From Maritimibacter alkaliphilus (lineage in GTDB: Bacteria > Pseudomonadota > Alphaproteobacteria > Rhodobacterales > Rhodobacteraceae), in contig NZ_JAHVIT010000001.1 in assembly GCF_019801605.1 (NCBI RefSeq), positions 868,001-932,000 of the forward strand: a stretch of 64,000 bases of DNA. The letters run 5' to 3'. The position numbers and the translations under genes are program-made. The stretch's first letter is position 1, and each line of letters begins with the position of its first letter. Below, piece by piece: positions 7,859 to 16,412 of the stretch. The notes under the pieces are model-generated. The model did no database searches and was not told the origin of the DNA. It was given only the letters and a program-made list of their open reading frames with translations.

Positions 7859-8644
7859 TTACTGGGTCCAGTCGGGCGGGCGTTTCTCGATGAAGGCCTG
7901 CATTCCTTCGGCGGTGTCCCTATTCAGCATGTTCTCGACCATGACGTCTGCCGTGTGGGCATAGGCGGCGTCGACGGGAAGCTCGAGCTGGTCGTAGAAG
8001 GCGCGTTTGCCGATGCGGACGGCGGAGCCGAGCTTGGCGGCGATGGTTTCGGCCAGGGCGAGGGTTTCGGTCTCCAGCGCCTCAAGAGGCACGGCGCGGT
8101 TGATCAGGCCGAGTGCCATGGCGCGGTCGGTGTCCAGGAAGGTGCCGGTGGTGAGCATCTCGAAGGCCTGCTTGCGCGGGATATTGCGGGAAAGCGCGAC
8201 CATGGGTGTGGAGCAGAAGAGGCCGATATTCACGCCATTGACGCCGAAGCGGGTGCCCTCGGCCGCCACGGCGAGATCGCAGGAGGCGACGAGCTGGCAG
8301 CCCGCCGCGGTGGCGATGCCGTGGGGGCGGGCGATGACCGGCTGGGGCAGGGTGCGGATTGCCGTCATCACCTCGGTGCAGCGGGCGAAGAGATCGGCGA
8401 AATAGGCCGCGCCCCCGTCCTCGGCCTGGCGGCCCGCCTGCATCTCCTTCAGGTCGTGGCCGGCGCAGAAGGCCTTGCCCGCGCCCGAGAGGATCACGAC
8501 GCGGATGCTGCGGTCTTCGGCAAGGCGGGCGAGCTCCGCCTTCAGGGCCGCCAACATCCCGTCGGAGAGTGCGTTCAGCGATCCGGGCGCGGTCATCTGC
8601 AGGTGGGCAATGGCGCCCGTGTCGTGACGTTCCAGCAGGGACAT
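7859..8644 (-). CDS. Enoyl-CoA hydratase/isomerase family protein (ECHDC3-like)
   Basis: A crotonase-fold protein of 261 aa. Oxyanion-hole segments are seen in CAGHDLKEMQ and GIATAAGCQLVASCDLAVA, and the stretch GVNIGLFCSTPMVALSR is typical of the ECHDC3-like subgroup. The substrate is unknown. The start at 8644 (MSLLERHD) has a strong AGGAGGAGGAAC ribosome site. The longer upstream frame overlaps the divergent thioesterase gene and is rejected. The divergent hotdog thioesterase suggests acyl-CoA metabolism. Confidence 0.88.
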   Translation of the reverse strand: MSLLERHDTGAIAHLQMTAPGSLNALSDGMLAALKAELARLAEDRSIRVVILSGAGKAFCAGHDLKEMQAGRQAEDGGAAYFADLFARCTEVMTAIRTLPQPVIARPHGIATAAGCQLVASCDLAVAAEGTRFGVNGVNIGLFCSTPMVALSRNIPRKQAFEMLTTGTFLDTDRAMALGLINRAVPLEALETETLALAETIAAKLGSAVRIGKRAFYDQLELPVDAAYAHTADVMVENMLNRDTAEGMQAFIEKRPPDWTQ

Positions 8645-8734
8645 CTTGTTCCTCCTCCTCTTTGGCGAAACTGTAGGGGCCGGAGAGGCCGATGGCCAGA
8701 GAGGTGGCCCGAGACGTGGCCAATGGGAGGATGA

Positions 8735-9157
8735 ATGGCACTGAAGATGGATGTGGCGGCGCTGAACCGCTTTCTGGAAACGGAATTCGCGCAGGTGGCG
8801 GGGGAGTTCACCGTTGAGGCGGTGGAGGAGATGGCCGTCACGGTACGCCTGAACGTCGGGGAGCGGCACCTGCGGCCGGGGGGCACGGTCTCGGGGCCCA
8901 CGATGTTCGCCCTGGCCGATGTCTCGGTCTACCTCGCGATCCTCGCCATGATCGGGCCCAAGGCGCTGGCCGTGACCACCGGCTGCTCCATGGACTTCAT
9001 GCGCAAGCCCGCGGCGGCCACGGACCTGATCGGGCAGTGCCGCCTGCTGAAGCTGGGCCGGGTGCTGGCGGTGGGCGATGTGCTGATCTATTCCGAGGGC
9101 CTGGCGCAGCCCGTGGCGCGGGCCTCGATGACCTATTCGATTCCGCCGGAGCGGTGA
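8735..9157 (+). CDS. PaaI-type hotdog-fold acyl-CoA thioesterase
   Basis: A 140-aa protein of the PaaI/hotdog thioesterase family. The central helix region GGTVSGPTMFALADVSVYLA and the strand VTTGCSMDFMRKP match the family, which hydrolyses acyl-CoA thioesters. Specificity cannot be read. It is divergent from the crotonase gene (90 bases between starts) and probably shares its promoter region. Confidence 0.85.
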   Translation: MALKMDVAALNRFLETEFAQVAGEFTVEAVEEMAVTVRLNVGERHLRPGGTVSGPTMFALADVSVYLAILAMIGPKALAVTTGCSMDFMRKPAAATDLIGQCRLLKLGRVLAVGDVLIYSEGLAQPVARASMTYSIPPER

Positions 9158-9271
9158 GCTGCAGGCGCGCGCGGGTCAAAACGGGTGCAAAACGGGCCGA
9201 GGCGGGTGGGGTAAAATAATACCGTTTTTATAAGATGTTGTTTTGCAATGGTTTTGTCTGGATGGTTGTTG

Positions 9272-9299
9272 TTGACTGGATGCGCGAAGTGTTTATAAC
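9272..9299 (+). promoter_or_regulatory. Sigma-70-type promoter for rplM-rpsI
   Basis: TTGACT (9272-9277), a 16-base spacer and TATAAC (9294-9299) make a good housekeeping promoter. The predicted start is near 9306, about 60 bases before the rplM ATG. The surrounding stretch is AT-rich compared with the rest. Confidence 0.7.
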
Positions 9300-9364
9300 C
9301 CGCCCATCGAATTGCCCCGGGGGAGACGCTCTGCCCGGGGAAGCCACCAACAAGGGCACCCGAG

Positions 9365-9826
9365 ATGAAAACCTTTTCTGCTACCCCGGCAGACATCGAG
9401 AAGAAATGGATCGTGATCGACGCCGAAGGCGTGGTCCTGGGCCGTCTCGCCTCGATCGTCGCCATGCGTCTGCGCGGCAAGCACAAGCCGTCCTTCACCC
9501 CCCACATGGACATGGGTGACAACGTCATCGTCATCAACGCCGACAAGGTGCAGATGACGGGCAAGAAGCGCGCCGAGAAAAAATACTACTGGCACACCGG
9601 CCACCCGGGCGGCATCAAGCACCGCACCGCGGAGCAGATCCTCGAGGGTGCACACCCCGAGCGCGTCGTGACCGCTGCCGTCAAGCGCATGCTGCCGGGC
9701 AACCGCCTGAGCCGCACGCAAATGACCAACCTGCGCGTCTACGCAGGCGCCGAGCATCCGCACGAGGCGCAGGCGCCGGAAGTGCTGGATGTCAAATCCA
9801 TGAACTCCAAGAACACGCGGAGCTGA
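9365..9826 (+). CDS. rplM: 50S ribosomal protein L13
   Basis: Full-length L13 of 153 aa with the family motifs [16 protein letters not shown] and [10 protein letters not shown], and [15 protein letters not shown] near the end. It is an early-assembly protein of the large subunit. It has its own promoter at 9272-9299 and is followed two bases later by rpsI, the universal L13-S9 operon. Confidence 0.98.
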   Translation: MKTFSATPADIEKKWIVIDAEGVVLGRLASIVAMRLRGKHKPSFTPHMDMGDNVIVINADKVQMTGKKRAEKKYYWHTGHPGGIKHRTAEQILEGAHPERVVTAAVKRMLPGNRLSRTQMTNLRVYAGAEHPHEAQAPEVLDVKSMNSKNTRS

Positions 9827-9828
9827 AA

Positions 9829-10317
9829 ATGGCCGAACAGATCAACTCGCTCGATGAGCTGAAAGGCGCCGTGTCGGAATCCGCAGCGGCTGTCGAGCTC
9901 GACGCGCCCCGCGAACCCGTCCGTGACGAACTCGGCCGCTCCTATGCCACCGGCAAGCGGAAAGACGCTGTCGCACGCGTCTGGATCAAGCCCGGCTCCG
10001 GCAAGGTCTCGGTCAACGGCAAGGACATGGACGCCTACTTCGCGCGCCCCGTTCTGCAGATGATCCTGCGCCAGCCCTTCACCGTGGCCGGCGTGGAAAA
10101 CGAATTCGACGTCTATGCAACCGTCACCGGTGGCGGCCTCTCGGGCCAGGCCGGTGCGGTCAAGCACGGCATCTCGAAAGCGCTGCAACTCTACGATCCG
10201 TCGCTGCGTGGCGCTCTGAAAGCCGCTGGCTTCCTGACCCGCGACAGCCGCGTCGTCGAGCGGAAGAAATACGGTAAGGCCAAGGCCCGCCGCTCCTTCC
10301 AGTTCTCGAAGCGCTGA
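9829..10317 (+). CDS. rpsI: 30S ribosomal protein S9
   Basis: S9 of 162 aa with an alphaproteobacterial N-terminal extension of about 35 residues, then [20 protein letters not shown]. The conserved basic C-terminus [11 protein letters not shown] reaches the ribosomal P site. Second gene of the rplM-rpsI operon. A terminator follows at 10341. Confidence 0.98.
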   Translation: MAEQINSLDELKGAVSESAAAVELDAPREPVRDELGRSYATGKRKDAVARVWIKPGSGKVSVNGKDMDAYFARPVLQMILRQPFTVAGVENEFDVYATVTGGGLSGQAGAVKHGISKALQLYDPSLRGALKAAGFLTRDSRVVERKKYGKAKARRSFQFSKR

Positions 10318-10340
10318 TACGCTTTCGCATCGCACAGAGG

Positions 10341-10368
10341 AAAGGCCGCCCGAGTGGGGCGGCCTTTT
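10341..10368 (+). terminator. Terminator of the rplM-rpsI operon
   Basis: AAAGGCCGCC, loop, GGGGCGGCC and TTTT form a GC-rich hairpin with a short U tract 24 bases after the rpsI stop. Confidence 0.85.
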
Positions 10369-10489
10369 CGCTTGGGAGCAGGTCCCCGGGGCAGCCTGTT
10401 CCATGTTTGGATGGCCCTGACACGTTTCCCCTTCATGGGCCCTCGGCAATGGGCCGCCTGCGAGCGGCATGGCCGACTAACCTTCAGAC

Positions 10490-12586
10490 TTGGAACTTTG
10501 CTCCGTGATACTTTCCCCGCTTTCCCAGGCGCTTGAAGCGCGTGGTTATGAAACCCTTACCCCCGTTCAGGAGGCCGTCAGCGCGCCCGAACTCGCCGAG
10601 AAGGACCTTCTGGTCTCGGCGCAGACCGGCTCGGGCAAGACCGTCGGCTTCGGCATCGCCATCGCCCCCACGTTGCTGGGAGAGGCCGAGCACTTCGGCC
10701 CGGCCGAGGCGCCGCTGGCCCTCGTCATCGCGCCGACGCGCGAACTGGCCTTCCAGGTGATGCGCGAACTTCAGTGGCTCTATGCCCGCACCGGGGCGCA
10801 GGTCGCCTCCTGCGTGGGCGGCATGGACATGCGGCAGGAACGCCGCACGCTGGAACGCGGCGCCCATATCGTCGTGGGCACGCCCGGCCGTCTGCGCGAC
10901 CATATCGAACGCGGCTCGCTCGACATGTCGGGCCTGCGGGCCATCGTGCTGGACGAGGCCGACGAGATGCTCGACCTCGGCTTCCGCGAGGACCTCGAAT
11001 TCATGCTGGGGCAGGCGCCCGAGGACCGGCGCACGCTGCTCTTCTCGGCCACCGTGCCGCCGATGATCGCCAAGCTGGCGGGACAGTTCCAGCGCGACGC
11101 CGAGCGGATCTCGACCATCAGCAAGACCGACCAGCACGCCGACATCTCCTATCAGGTGCTGCGCGTGGCCCAGTCGGATGGCGACAACGCCGTCTTCAAC
11201 CTGCTGCGTTTCCACGAGGGCGAGAGCGCGATCGTCTTTGCCAACACCCGCGCCGCGGTGAACCACCTGACCGCGCGGCTGACCAACCGCGGCCTGCCGA
11301 CGGTGAGCCTGTCGGGCGAACTGAGCCAGACCGAACGGACCCATGCGCTGCAGGCGATGCGCGATGGCCGGGCCCGTGTCTGCGTGGCGACCGACGTGGC
11401 GGCCCGCGGCATCGACCTGCCGAACCTCTCGCTGGTGATCCATGCCGAGCTGCCGACCAACACCGAAAGCCTGCTGCACCGGTCGGGCCGCACGGGCCGC
11501 GCCGGGCGCAAGGGTGTCTCGGCGCTGATCGTCACGCCCAAGGTGGTGAAGAAGGCCGAGCGTCTGCTGAAATGGGCCAAGATCAGCGCGGAATGGACCC
11601 TGCCGCCCTCCGTCGAGGACGTGCTGGAGCGTGACGAGGCCCGGCTGCTGGCCGATCCCTCGTGGTCCGATCCGCTGAACGAGGACGAAGCGGCCTTTGC
11701 CGAGCGTCTTCTGGCGGCCCATTCGCCGCAGGAGATCGCGGGGGCCTTCCTGCGTCTGCATCGCCTGCGCCACGCGGCGCCCGAAGACCTGATGTCGCCG
11801 GACGAGCGGGGCCCCAAGCGCGAGCCGCGCGAGTTCGGGCCGAGCCGCTGGATCTCGCTCTCCGTCGGGCGCAATGACCGGGCGGAGGCGCGCTGGCTGC
11901 TGCCGCTGCTCTGCCGCGCGGGCGACATCGAGAAGACCGCCATCGGCGCGATCCGGGTGCAGGACAGCGAGACCTATGTCGAATTGGCCGAGCCCGCGAT
12001 CGACGGCTTCATGACGGCACTTGGCGACGGCACGCTGGAGCAGGGCATCACCGCGACGCTGATGGAGGGCGCACCCGTGCTGCCCGCCCGCAGCCCGCGT
12101 CCGCCCCGCGACGACCGCGGCCCCCGTGGCCCGCGTGAGGATCGTGGTCCGCGCGGCCCGCGCGAGGATCGCGGCCCCCGTGGTCCGCGTCCGCAGCGTG
12201 ACGATTTCGCGGCCCGTGGCCCGCGCCGGCCCTACGACGACGGCGATGCGCCCCGTGGCCCCAAGCCCGCGCCGCGTCCGCGCCGCGAGGACAGCGCCTA
12301 CCACCCCGATGGCCCGGCAGAGGCCTCGGACAGCCGCCCGGCGCCCAAACGCAAGGGCGTCTGGAAGACCGAGAAGCCGTCCCACGAAGGGGCCCACGGT
12401 CCGGCCAAGGCGCGCGGCAAGCCGAAGGACGACAAGCCCAAGGGTGGCAAGCCCGCCGGCAAGTTCGCCAAGCCCGGCGGCAAGCCTGCCGCGAAGGGCA
12501 AGGCGCCTGCCAAGGGCGGCAAGCCCGCGGGCAAGTTCGCCAAGCCGCGCCCCGGTGGCGGTGAGCCGCCCAAGCGCAAGAACTGA
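10490..12586 (+). CDS. DEAD-box RNA helicase with DbpA-type RNA-binding domain and repetitive basic tail
   Basis: All helicase motifs are present: AQTGSGKT (44-51), PTRELA, TPGR, DEAD, SAT and HRSGRTGRAGR. A DbpA-like RNA-binding domain follows (WISLSVGRNDRAEARWLLPL, about 445-515). A disordered tail to residue 698 has repeated RGPRGPREDRGPR blocks and then Lys/Gly/Pro blocks such as KGGKPAGKFAKP. It resembles CsdA/DeaD and probably acts in ribosome assembly or RNA turnover. The start is uncertain: the frame opens at TTG 10490, with GTG 10505 as an alternative, and neither has a strong ribosome site. Confidence 0.92.
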   Translation: MELCSVILSPLSQALEARGYETLTPVQEAVSAPELAEKDLLVSAQTGSGKTVGFGIAIAPTLLGEAEHFGPAEAPLALVIAPTRELAFQVMRELQWLYARTGAQVASCVGGMDMRQERRTLERGAHIVVGTPGRLRDHIERGSLDMSGLRAIVLDEADEMLDLGFREDLEFMLGQAPEDRRTLLFSATVPPMIAKLAGQFQRDAERISTISKTDQHADISYQVLRVAQSDGDNAVFNLLRFHEGESAIVFANTRAAVNHLTARLTNRGLPTVSLSGELSQTERTHALQAMRDGRARVCVATDVAARGIDLPNLSLVIHAELPTNTESLLHRSGRTGRAGRKGVSALIVTPKVVKKAERLLKWAKISAEWTLPPSVEDVLERDEARLLADPSWSDPLNEDEAAFAERLLAAHSPQEIAGAFLRLHRLRHAAPEDLMSPDERGPKREPREFGPSRWISLSVGRNDRAEARWLLPLLCRAGDIEKTAIGAIRVQDSETYVELAEPAIDGFMTALGDGTLEQGITATLMEGAPVLPARSPRPPRDDRGPRGPREDRGPRGPREDRGPRGPRPQRDDFAARGPRRPYDDGDAPRGPKPAPRPRREDSAYHPDGPAEASDSRPAPKRKGVWKTEKPSHEGAHGPAKARGKPKDDKPKGGKPAGKFAKPGGKPAAKGKAPAKGGKPAGKFAKPRPGGGEPPKRKN

Positions 12587-12600
12587 TCACTGCGATCTGC

Positions 12601-12632
12601 GGGCCGTCCCTCTTCGGGGCGGCCCGTTTCCG
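12601..12632 (+). terminator. Terminator after the DEAD-box helicase gene
   Basis: GGGCCGTCCC, a TCTTC loop and GGGGCGGCCC are followed by GTTTCC. It lies 15 bases after the helicase stop. Confidence 0.75.
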
Positions 12633-12975
12633 TTCGGGGGGCCGGGCCCCGATGCGATGCCACCTGCCGCGGCGCGGTGCGGCGATGACGGAAGTGCGTT
12701 GCGGGACCGGAGGGAGGGCTGGCCGCGGCGCGATGGGTGAAGGCGGGACGGGGTTGGCGAGGCAGGACGGGGCGGGCCGGCGTAGGGCGGACCGTGCGAG
12801 GGCTGGTCTCGAGCGACGCTGCGCATTGGCAGGGTGCGCCTGGACCGGGCCGGAGGGTCGCCGTGCTGTGCTGTGCTGTGGCGGGGCGGGTACGCGGACG
12901 GGCCCCGGCGCGGGCGGGCATGGTATTGCCGCGCCGGATCGGCTATGGCGCCGGGAGTTGGGCAGGGAGACACCG
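12633..12975. other. GC-rich intergenic stretch without a recognised gene
   Basis: Several frames are open here only because the sequence is very GC-rich. None has a ribosome site with family-like protein sequence. It presumably holds the promoter of the membrane protein gene at 12976. Confidence 0.5.
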
Positions 12976-13479
12976 ATGCAGGACCAGTCGATGCAGGATC
13001 AGACCATTCTGGCGCGGATCGCGCCCTCGATGCCGCGTCGGCTGTTCGGGACGGCGGTATTGCTGGGGCTGGGGGCGCTGCTGCTTTATCTCGCGCTGGC
13101 CACGCCGGTGCAGGGGGTGATCCTGAAACTGTTGCTGATCGCCCTTGCGCTTGGCGCGCTCTGGGTTGCGGGGCGGCTCTATGGCGCCACCCGGCACGAG
13201 TTGCAACTGACCGAGGCCGGGCTGCGTGACAGCACCGGCGTGATGATCGCGCCCATGGCGCTGATCGAGCGCGTGGATCGTGGCACCTTCGCCTTCAAAC
13301 CCTCCAACGGGTTCCTGCTGCGGCTGCGGCCGGGGGCGGGTGGCGTGCTCTGGCGGCCGGGTCTCTACTGGCGGTTCAGCGGGCGCGTTGGCGTCGGTGG
13401 GGTGGCCAAGGCGGCCGAGACCAAGCAGATGGCCGACATCATCGCGGTGAAACTGGCGGACCGCGCCGCCGAGAGCTGA
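12976..13479 (+). CDS. Two-helix membrane protein of unknown function
   Basis: 167 aa. The ATG at 12976 has AGGGAG upstream and is preferred to the long open frame from 12652. Two adjacent hydrophobic helices (LFGTAVLLGLGALLLYLALA, then VILKLLLIALALGALWVAG) lie at about residues 22-65. They are followed by a soluble C-terminal part of about 100 residues with a PH-like beta-rich look (HELQLTEAGLRDSTGVMIAP). The function is unknown. It is convergent with the Tad-like cluster. Confidence 0.7.
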   Translation: MQDQSMQDQTILARIAPSMPRRLFGTAVLLGLGALLLYLALATPVQGVILKLLLIALALGALWVAGRLYGATRHELQLTEAGLRDSTGVMIAPMALIERVDRGTFAFKPSNGFLLRLRPGAGGVLWRPGLYWRFSGRVGVGGVAKAAETKQMADIIAVKLADRAAES

Positions 13480-13521
13480 GGGCGCGGGCGCCGGTCGTCA
13501 GGCCGGGACGCGCCCCGCGCG

Positions 13522-14088
13522 TTACTCGAAGGTGACCTGCGGCGCAAAGCGGGGCCGGACGAAGACGAAGGTCCGGATCGCGAAATCATCCATCCCGATC
13601 CGGAACGGCAGTTCGTAGGTCGTCCAGGTCTCCACGAGGATGATGCGCTCGTCCTCGGGCATGATCGGCAGCCGGTTGTTCCAGTCGCGGATATCGTTGT
13701 CGGTCAGGGCACTGCGCGCGCCGCGGGCCTCGGACCAGTCGACAAGGAAATAGTCGGGATCTTCTGTCCAGCGAAGCTGGCTGATCCGCATCGCCGTGCC
13801 GTCGTTCACCCGCGCCAGGTATTCGAAGAGCGTCAGCGCCCCGTTGATATAGGTGTCGTCGATGGCCGTCGTCTCGCGCGAAAGCATGTCCGCGACGGTG
13901 AAGGCGGCCTTTTCGTTGATGTTGTACTGCCGGACCATGTCATAGAAGGTGAACATGCCCAGGTAGCCCCAGATCAGGATCGGGAACATCACCACCGCCT
14001 CGATGGCCACGGTGCCGCGGGTGTCGCGGGTGAACCGGGCGAAGGGGCGGGACAGCCGGGCGCAGAGGGTGCGGATCGGGGTCAGCAT
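13522..14088 (-). CDS. TadE/TadF-like pilus assembly protein
   Basis: 188 aa. The N-terminal pattern RDTRGTVAIEAVVMFPILIW matches TadE-like pseudopilins: a basic segment, then E within a single hydrophobic helix. The remainder is periplasmic. The start at 14088 is chosen because it gives this class-typical N-terminus, and the longer frame overlaps the preceding gene. Third gene of a three-gene Tad-type unit. Confidence 0.8.
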   Translation of the reverse strand: MLTPIRTLCARLSRPFARFTRDTRGTVAIEAVVMFPILIWGYLGMFTFYDMVRQYNINEKAAFTVADMLSRETTAIDDTYINGALTLFEYLARVNDGTAMRISQLRWTEDPDYFLVDWSEARGARSALTDNDIRDWNNRLPIMPEDERIILVETWTTYELPFRIGMDDFAIRTFVFVRPRFAPQVTFE

Positions 14089-14099
14089 GGCGGCACTCC

Positions 14100-14636
14100 T
14101 CACAGCGGTTCCTGCACGAAGGCAGAGAGGGCGACCATGGCCGCGTCGCCGTTGCCGTCGACGGCCATGCCCTTGCCGAGGCCGATGGTCGGGAACAGCG
14201 GTTTGAACTTCACGCAGGCGCGCAGCAGCATCATCTGGTTGCCATCGCCGGCAACGAAGGCGCGCACGGGGTTCACCTCCTCGGCGCGGTCGGCGCAGTC
14301 GACGGTCGTCGGCAGGGTCGAGAACGACCACATGCTGACGGGCTCCATCTCCAGTTTCAGGGAGCTGGAGCAATCCTCGATGATGCCGGCATAGGTGCAG
14401 ATCAGGTCCTTCAGCTCGTCATGGGTGGTGGCCTGCCCGGTGGCGAGCCGCAGGTCGCGCACCGCGAGGTCAAGCCCACGTTCCAGCATGGTCTGTCGCA
14501 GGGTCCAGATGCCCAGTTCCACGCCCGACAGCATGACCGTCAGGTAGAGCGGCAGCATCACGGCGAACTCCACGATGGCGTGGCCGGTCTCGTTGCGCCA
14601 GAAGCGCTGAAGGGGGGAAAGAAGGCGCTTCATCAT
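14100..14636 (-). CDS. TadE-like pilus assembly protein
   Basis: 178 aa. The N-terminus carries FWRNETGHAIVEFAVMLPLYL, the TadE-type helix with the conserved Glu. The periplasmic part contains several Cys (ICTYAGIIEDCSSS, TVDCADRAEE, LRACVKFKP), suggesting disulfides. The start overlaps the stop of the preceding gene (ATGA-type coupling at 14633-14636). The stop is 11 bases before the next TadE-like gene. Confidence 0.8.
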   Translation of the reverse strand: MMKRLLSPLQRFWRNETGHAIVEFAVMLPLYLTVMLSGVELGIWTLRQTMLERGLDLAVRDLRLATGQATTHDELKDLICTYAGIIEDCSSSLKLEMEPVSMWSFSTLPTTVDCADRAEEVNPVRAFVAGDGNQMMLLRACVKFKPLFPTIGLGKGMAVDGNGDAAMVALSAFVQEPL

Positions 14637-16012
14637 TGGGTCAACTTCAGGGTGACGAGTTGCGTGGCGATCGTCCGGAAGGCGGTCGAGATCTCGATCC
14701 CGTCGACCCGGAAGAAGTGGCTGTCGGAGGAGGCGCAGTTGCGCATGACCTGCGCGCCGTGGTTCTCGACCTCGAAGCCGATGGTCCAGACCACGATGCC
14801 CTTGGCCTTGGCCGCGTCGCACACGTTGTAGAGCAGGTTGTCGGCCTCGTTCGCGCTGTAGCGGGTGTAGTAGAACTGGCTCCGCAGGTTCGAATAGGCG
14901 TCATAGATCGTCTCGTAGAAGCTGCGGTAGCCCCAGTGGTAGACCATGTCCGGGGTGGCATAGACCTCGGGCCGCAGGCGGATCGTGTCCACGTTCTCAC
15001 CGTCGGTCATGAGAATGACGTTCTTGGCGCTTTCGCCGTAGTCCATGGGCCGGCCGAGGAAGAAGTCCTCCACGAGGCCGTCGTTGACCATGTCGGTGAT
15101 GGCCGGGCGCAGGGCCGGGTCTAGCAGGCCGACGCCCCATTTCATCCCGAGGTGGATCGCGGTGTTGGCCCGGTCGGTCAGCTGGTTGATGTTCGACTTC
15201 AGCTGCGTGGCATTGTGGCTGAAGGGCTGGATGCGTTCGTAGCTGCGCATCGGGCAGGCCGGGTTCTGGATGCCGTTGCGCGTCGAGGAGGTTTCCTCGA
15301 AGTGCTGGCCCTGGATGTATTGCTGCGTGGTCGAGATAGCGGTGGTCGAGAAGTCGGCGTTCGCGAACTCGATGCAGTGGGAGTACCCATGCACCTGCGT
15401 CACGTTCAGTCGCGACATCAGTTCGGGGCCGGCGTTCACGTTCGAGGTATAGGGCACGACCGAGAGCGAGATCTTGTTGTAGTCGTCGCTGCCCAGCACG
15501 GTATCCACGAATTCCGAGGCGGCCGAGCGCAGCTGGGACATCTTGCTGCCCTGCCGCATCGAGCCCGAGATATCGAGCACGAGAGAGATCTCCGCGTCGC
15601 CCACGGCCTCCTGCGCCTCGCCCGCGATCGGGATCGGCAGGGTGGGGAAGCCGAGGGGACGCAGGAACTGCGTCGGCATGTCCTGATGCGCCACCACGTG
15701 CACGGTCCGCGCGCCGGCTTCGCCGGTCACGGTGACCGTGTCCACGTAGGACAGCATGTCATACTTGCGGAAGTAGTCGTCGACCACGGCCTCGGGGTCG
15801 AGGGTCTGGTCCTTGTCCGCCGCCGCCAGCACGGCCCGGTCGAGCACCGACTGCATCCGCGAGCGCTGCAGTTCCTGCCGCATGAAGTCGACACCCATGC
15901 CGCCCACGGTGATCATGATCAGCAGGAAGCAGAGCGCGAGGACGATCATCACGCCGCTTTCGTCCCGTGCGAACCGGGACAGGTATTGCTGCAGACGCGC
16001 GCTGGGGCTCAT
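14633..16012 (-). CDS. TadG-like pilus assembly protein with von Willebrand factor A domain
   Basis: 459 aa from MSPSARLQQYLSRF (start 16012, with AGG upstream). An earlier start at 16078 is possible. One N-terminal helix (VMIVLALCFLLIMITVGGMG) anchors it. The vWA domain shows the MIDAS motif VLDISGSM and VILMTDGEN, and Cys pairs occur in the C-terminal half. Such proteins accompany Tad/Flp pili. First gene of the unit with two TadE-like genes. No secretion ATPase or Flp pilin lies in the window. Confidence 0.82.
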   Translation of the reverse strand: MSPSARLQQYLSRFARDESGVMIVLALCFLLIMITVGGMGVDFMRQELQRSRMQSVLDRAVLAAADKDQTLDPEAVVDDYFRKYDMLSYVDTVTVTGEAGARTVHVVAHQDMPTQFLRPLGFPTLPIPIAGEAQEAVGDAEISLVLDISGSMRQGSKMSQLRSAASEFVDTVLGSDDYNKISLSVVPYTSNVNAGPELMSRLNVTQVHGYSHCIEFANADFSTTAISTTQQYIQGQHFEETSSTRNGIQNPACPMRSYERIQPFSHNATQLKSNINQLTDRANTAIHLGMKWGVGLLDPALRPAITDMVNDGLVEDFFLGRPMDYGESAKNVILMTDGENVDTIRLRPEVYATPDMVYHWGYRSFYETIYDAYSNLRSQFYYTRYSANEADNLLYNVCDAAKAKGIVVWTIGFEVENHGAQVMRNCASSDSHFFRVDGIEISTAFRTIATQLVTLKLTQ

Positions 16013-16412
16013 CTTGCCTGATCCTTCACTGTGACTACCCGTGGCCGCCTTTGCAGCCGATGCCTTTCGGCTTTTCATTCCTGTGAAGAAATAGTCCCGG
16101 ATCGTGGCGAAAGTTGGACCTGACCCGGGGCCGCCCTTGGGAAAACCGGCGGCATTGTCGGGGCAGCGCGGACAATGCTGCCCTGCGGCGGAAAACACGC
16201 CTTCCGGGCAACAATGTGCTGTGCTCTAAAGGTAGGGGAACGCGGGATTTTCAGGGCCCGGACCGCGGGGAGGCGCGGAATTCACCGGAACTTCACATTC
16301 ATGCCCCGATCCTGCCGCGTTGCGAGTCGCCCTCTCCGGGGGCCGGCTCAGGCCCATCGACAGGCCATGCCCCGACGACCCTCAATTCCGCAACCGTGCA
16401 AAGGGGAGGACA
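16013..16412. other. Divergent promoter region between the Tad-like unit and the dehydrogenase
   Basis: About 400 bases with no supported gene. It should carry the promoters of both divergent units. AGGGGAGGA at 16402-16410 is the ribosome site of the dehydrogenase. I see no clear operator. Confidence 0.5.

Noticed and set aside
12120-12220. Regular repeats that at first sight resemble a small CRISPR array
   Set aside because: They are coding repeats (RGPRGPREDRGPR) in the disordered tail of the DEAD-box helicase, in frame and without spacers.
10484-12397. Minus-strand open frame of 637 codons
   Set aside because: Antisense shadow of the DEAD-box helicase, which has all family motifs on the plus strand.
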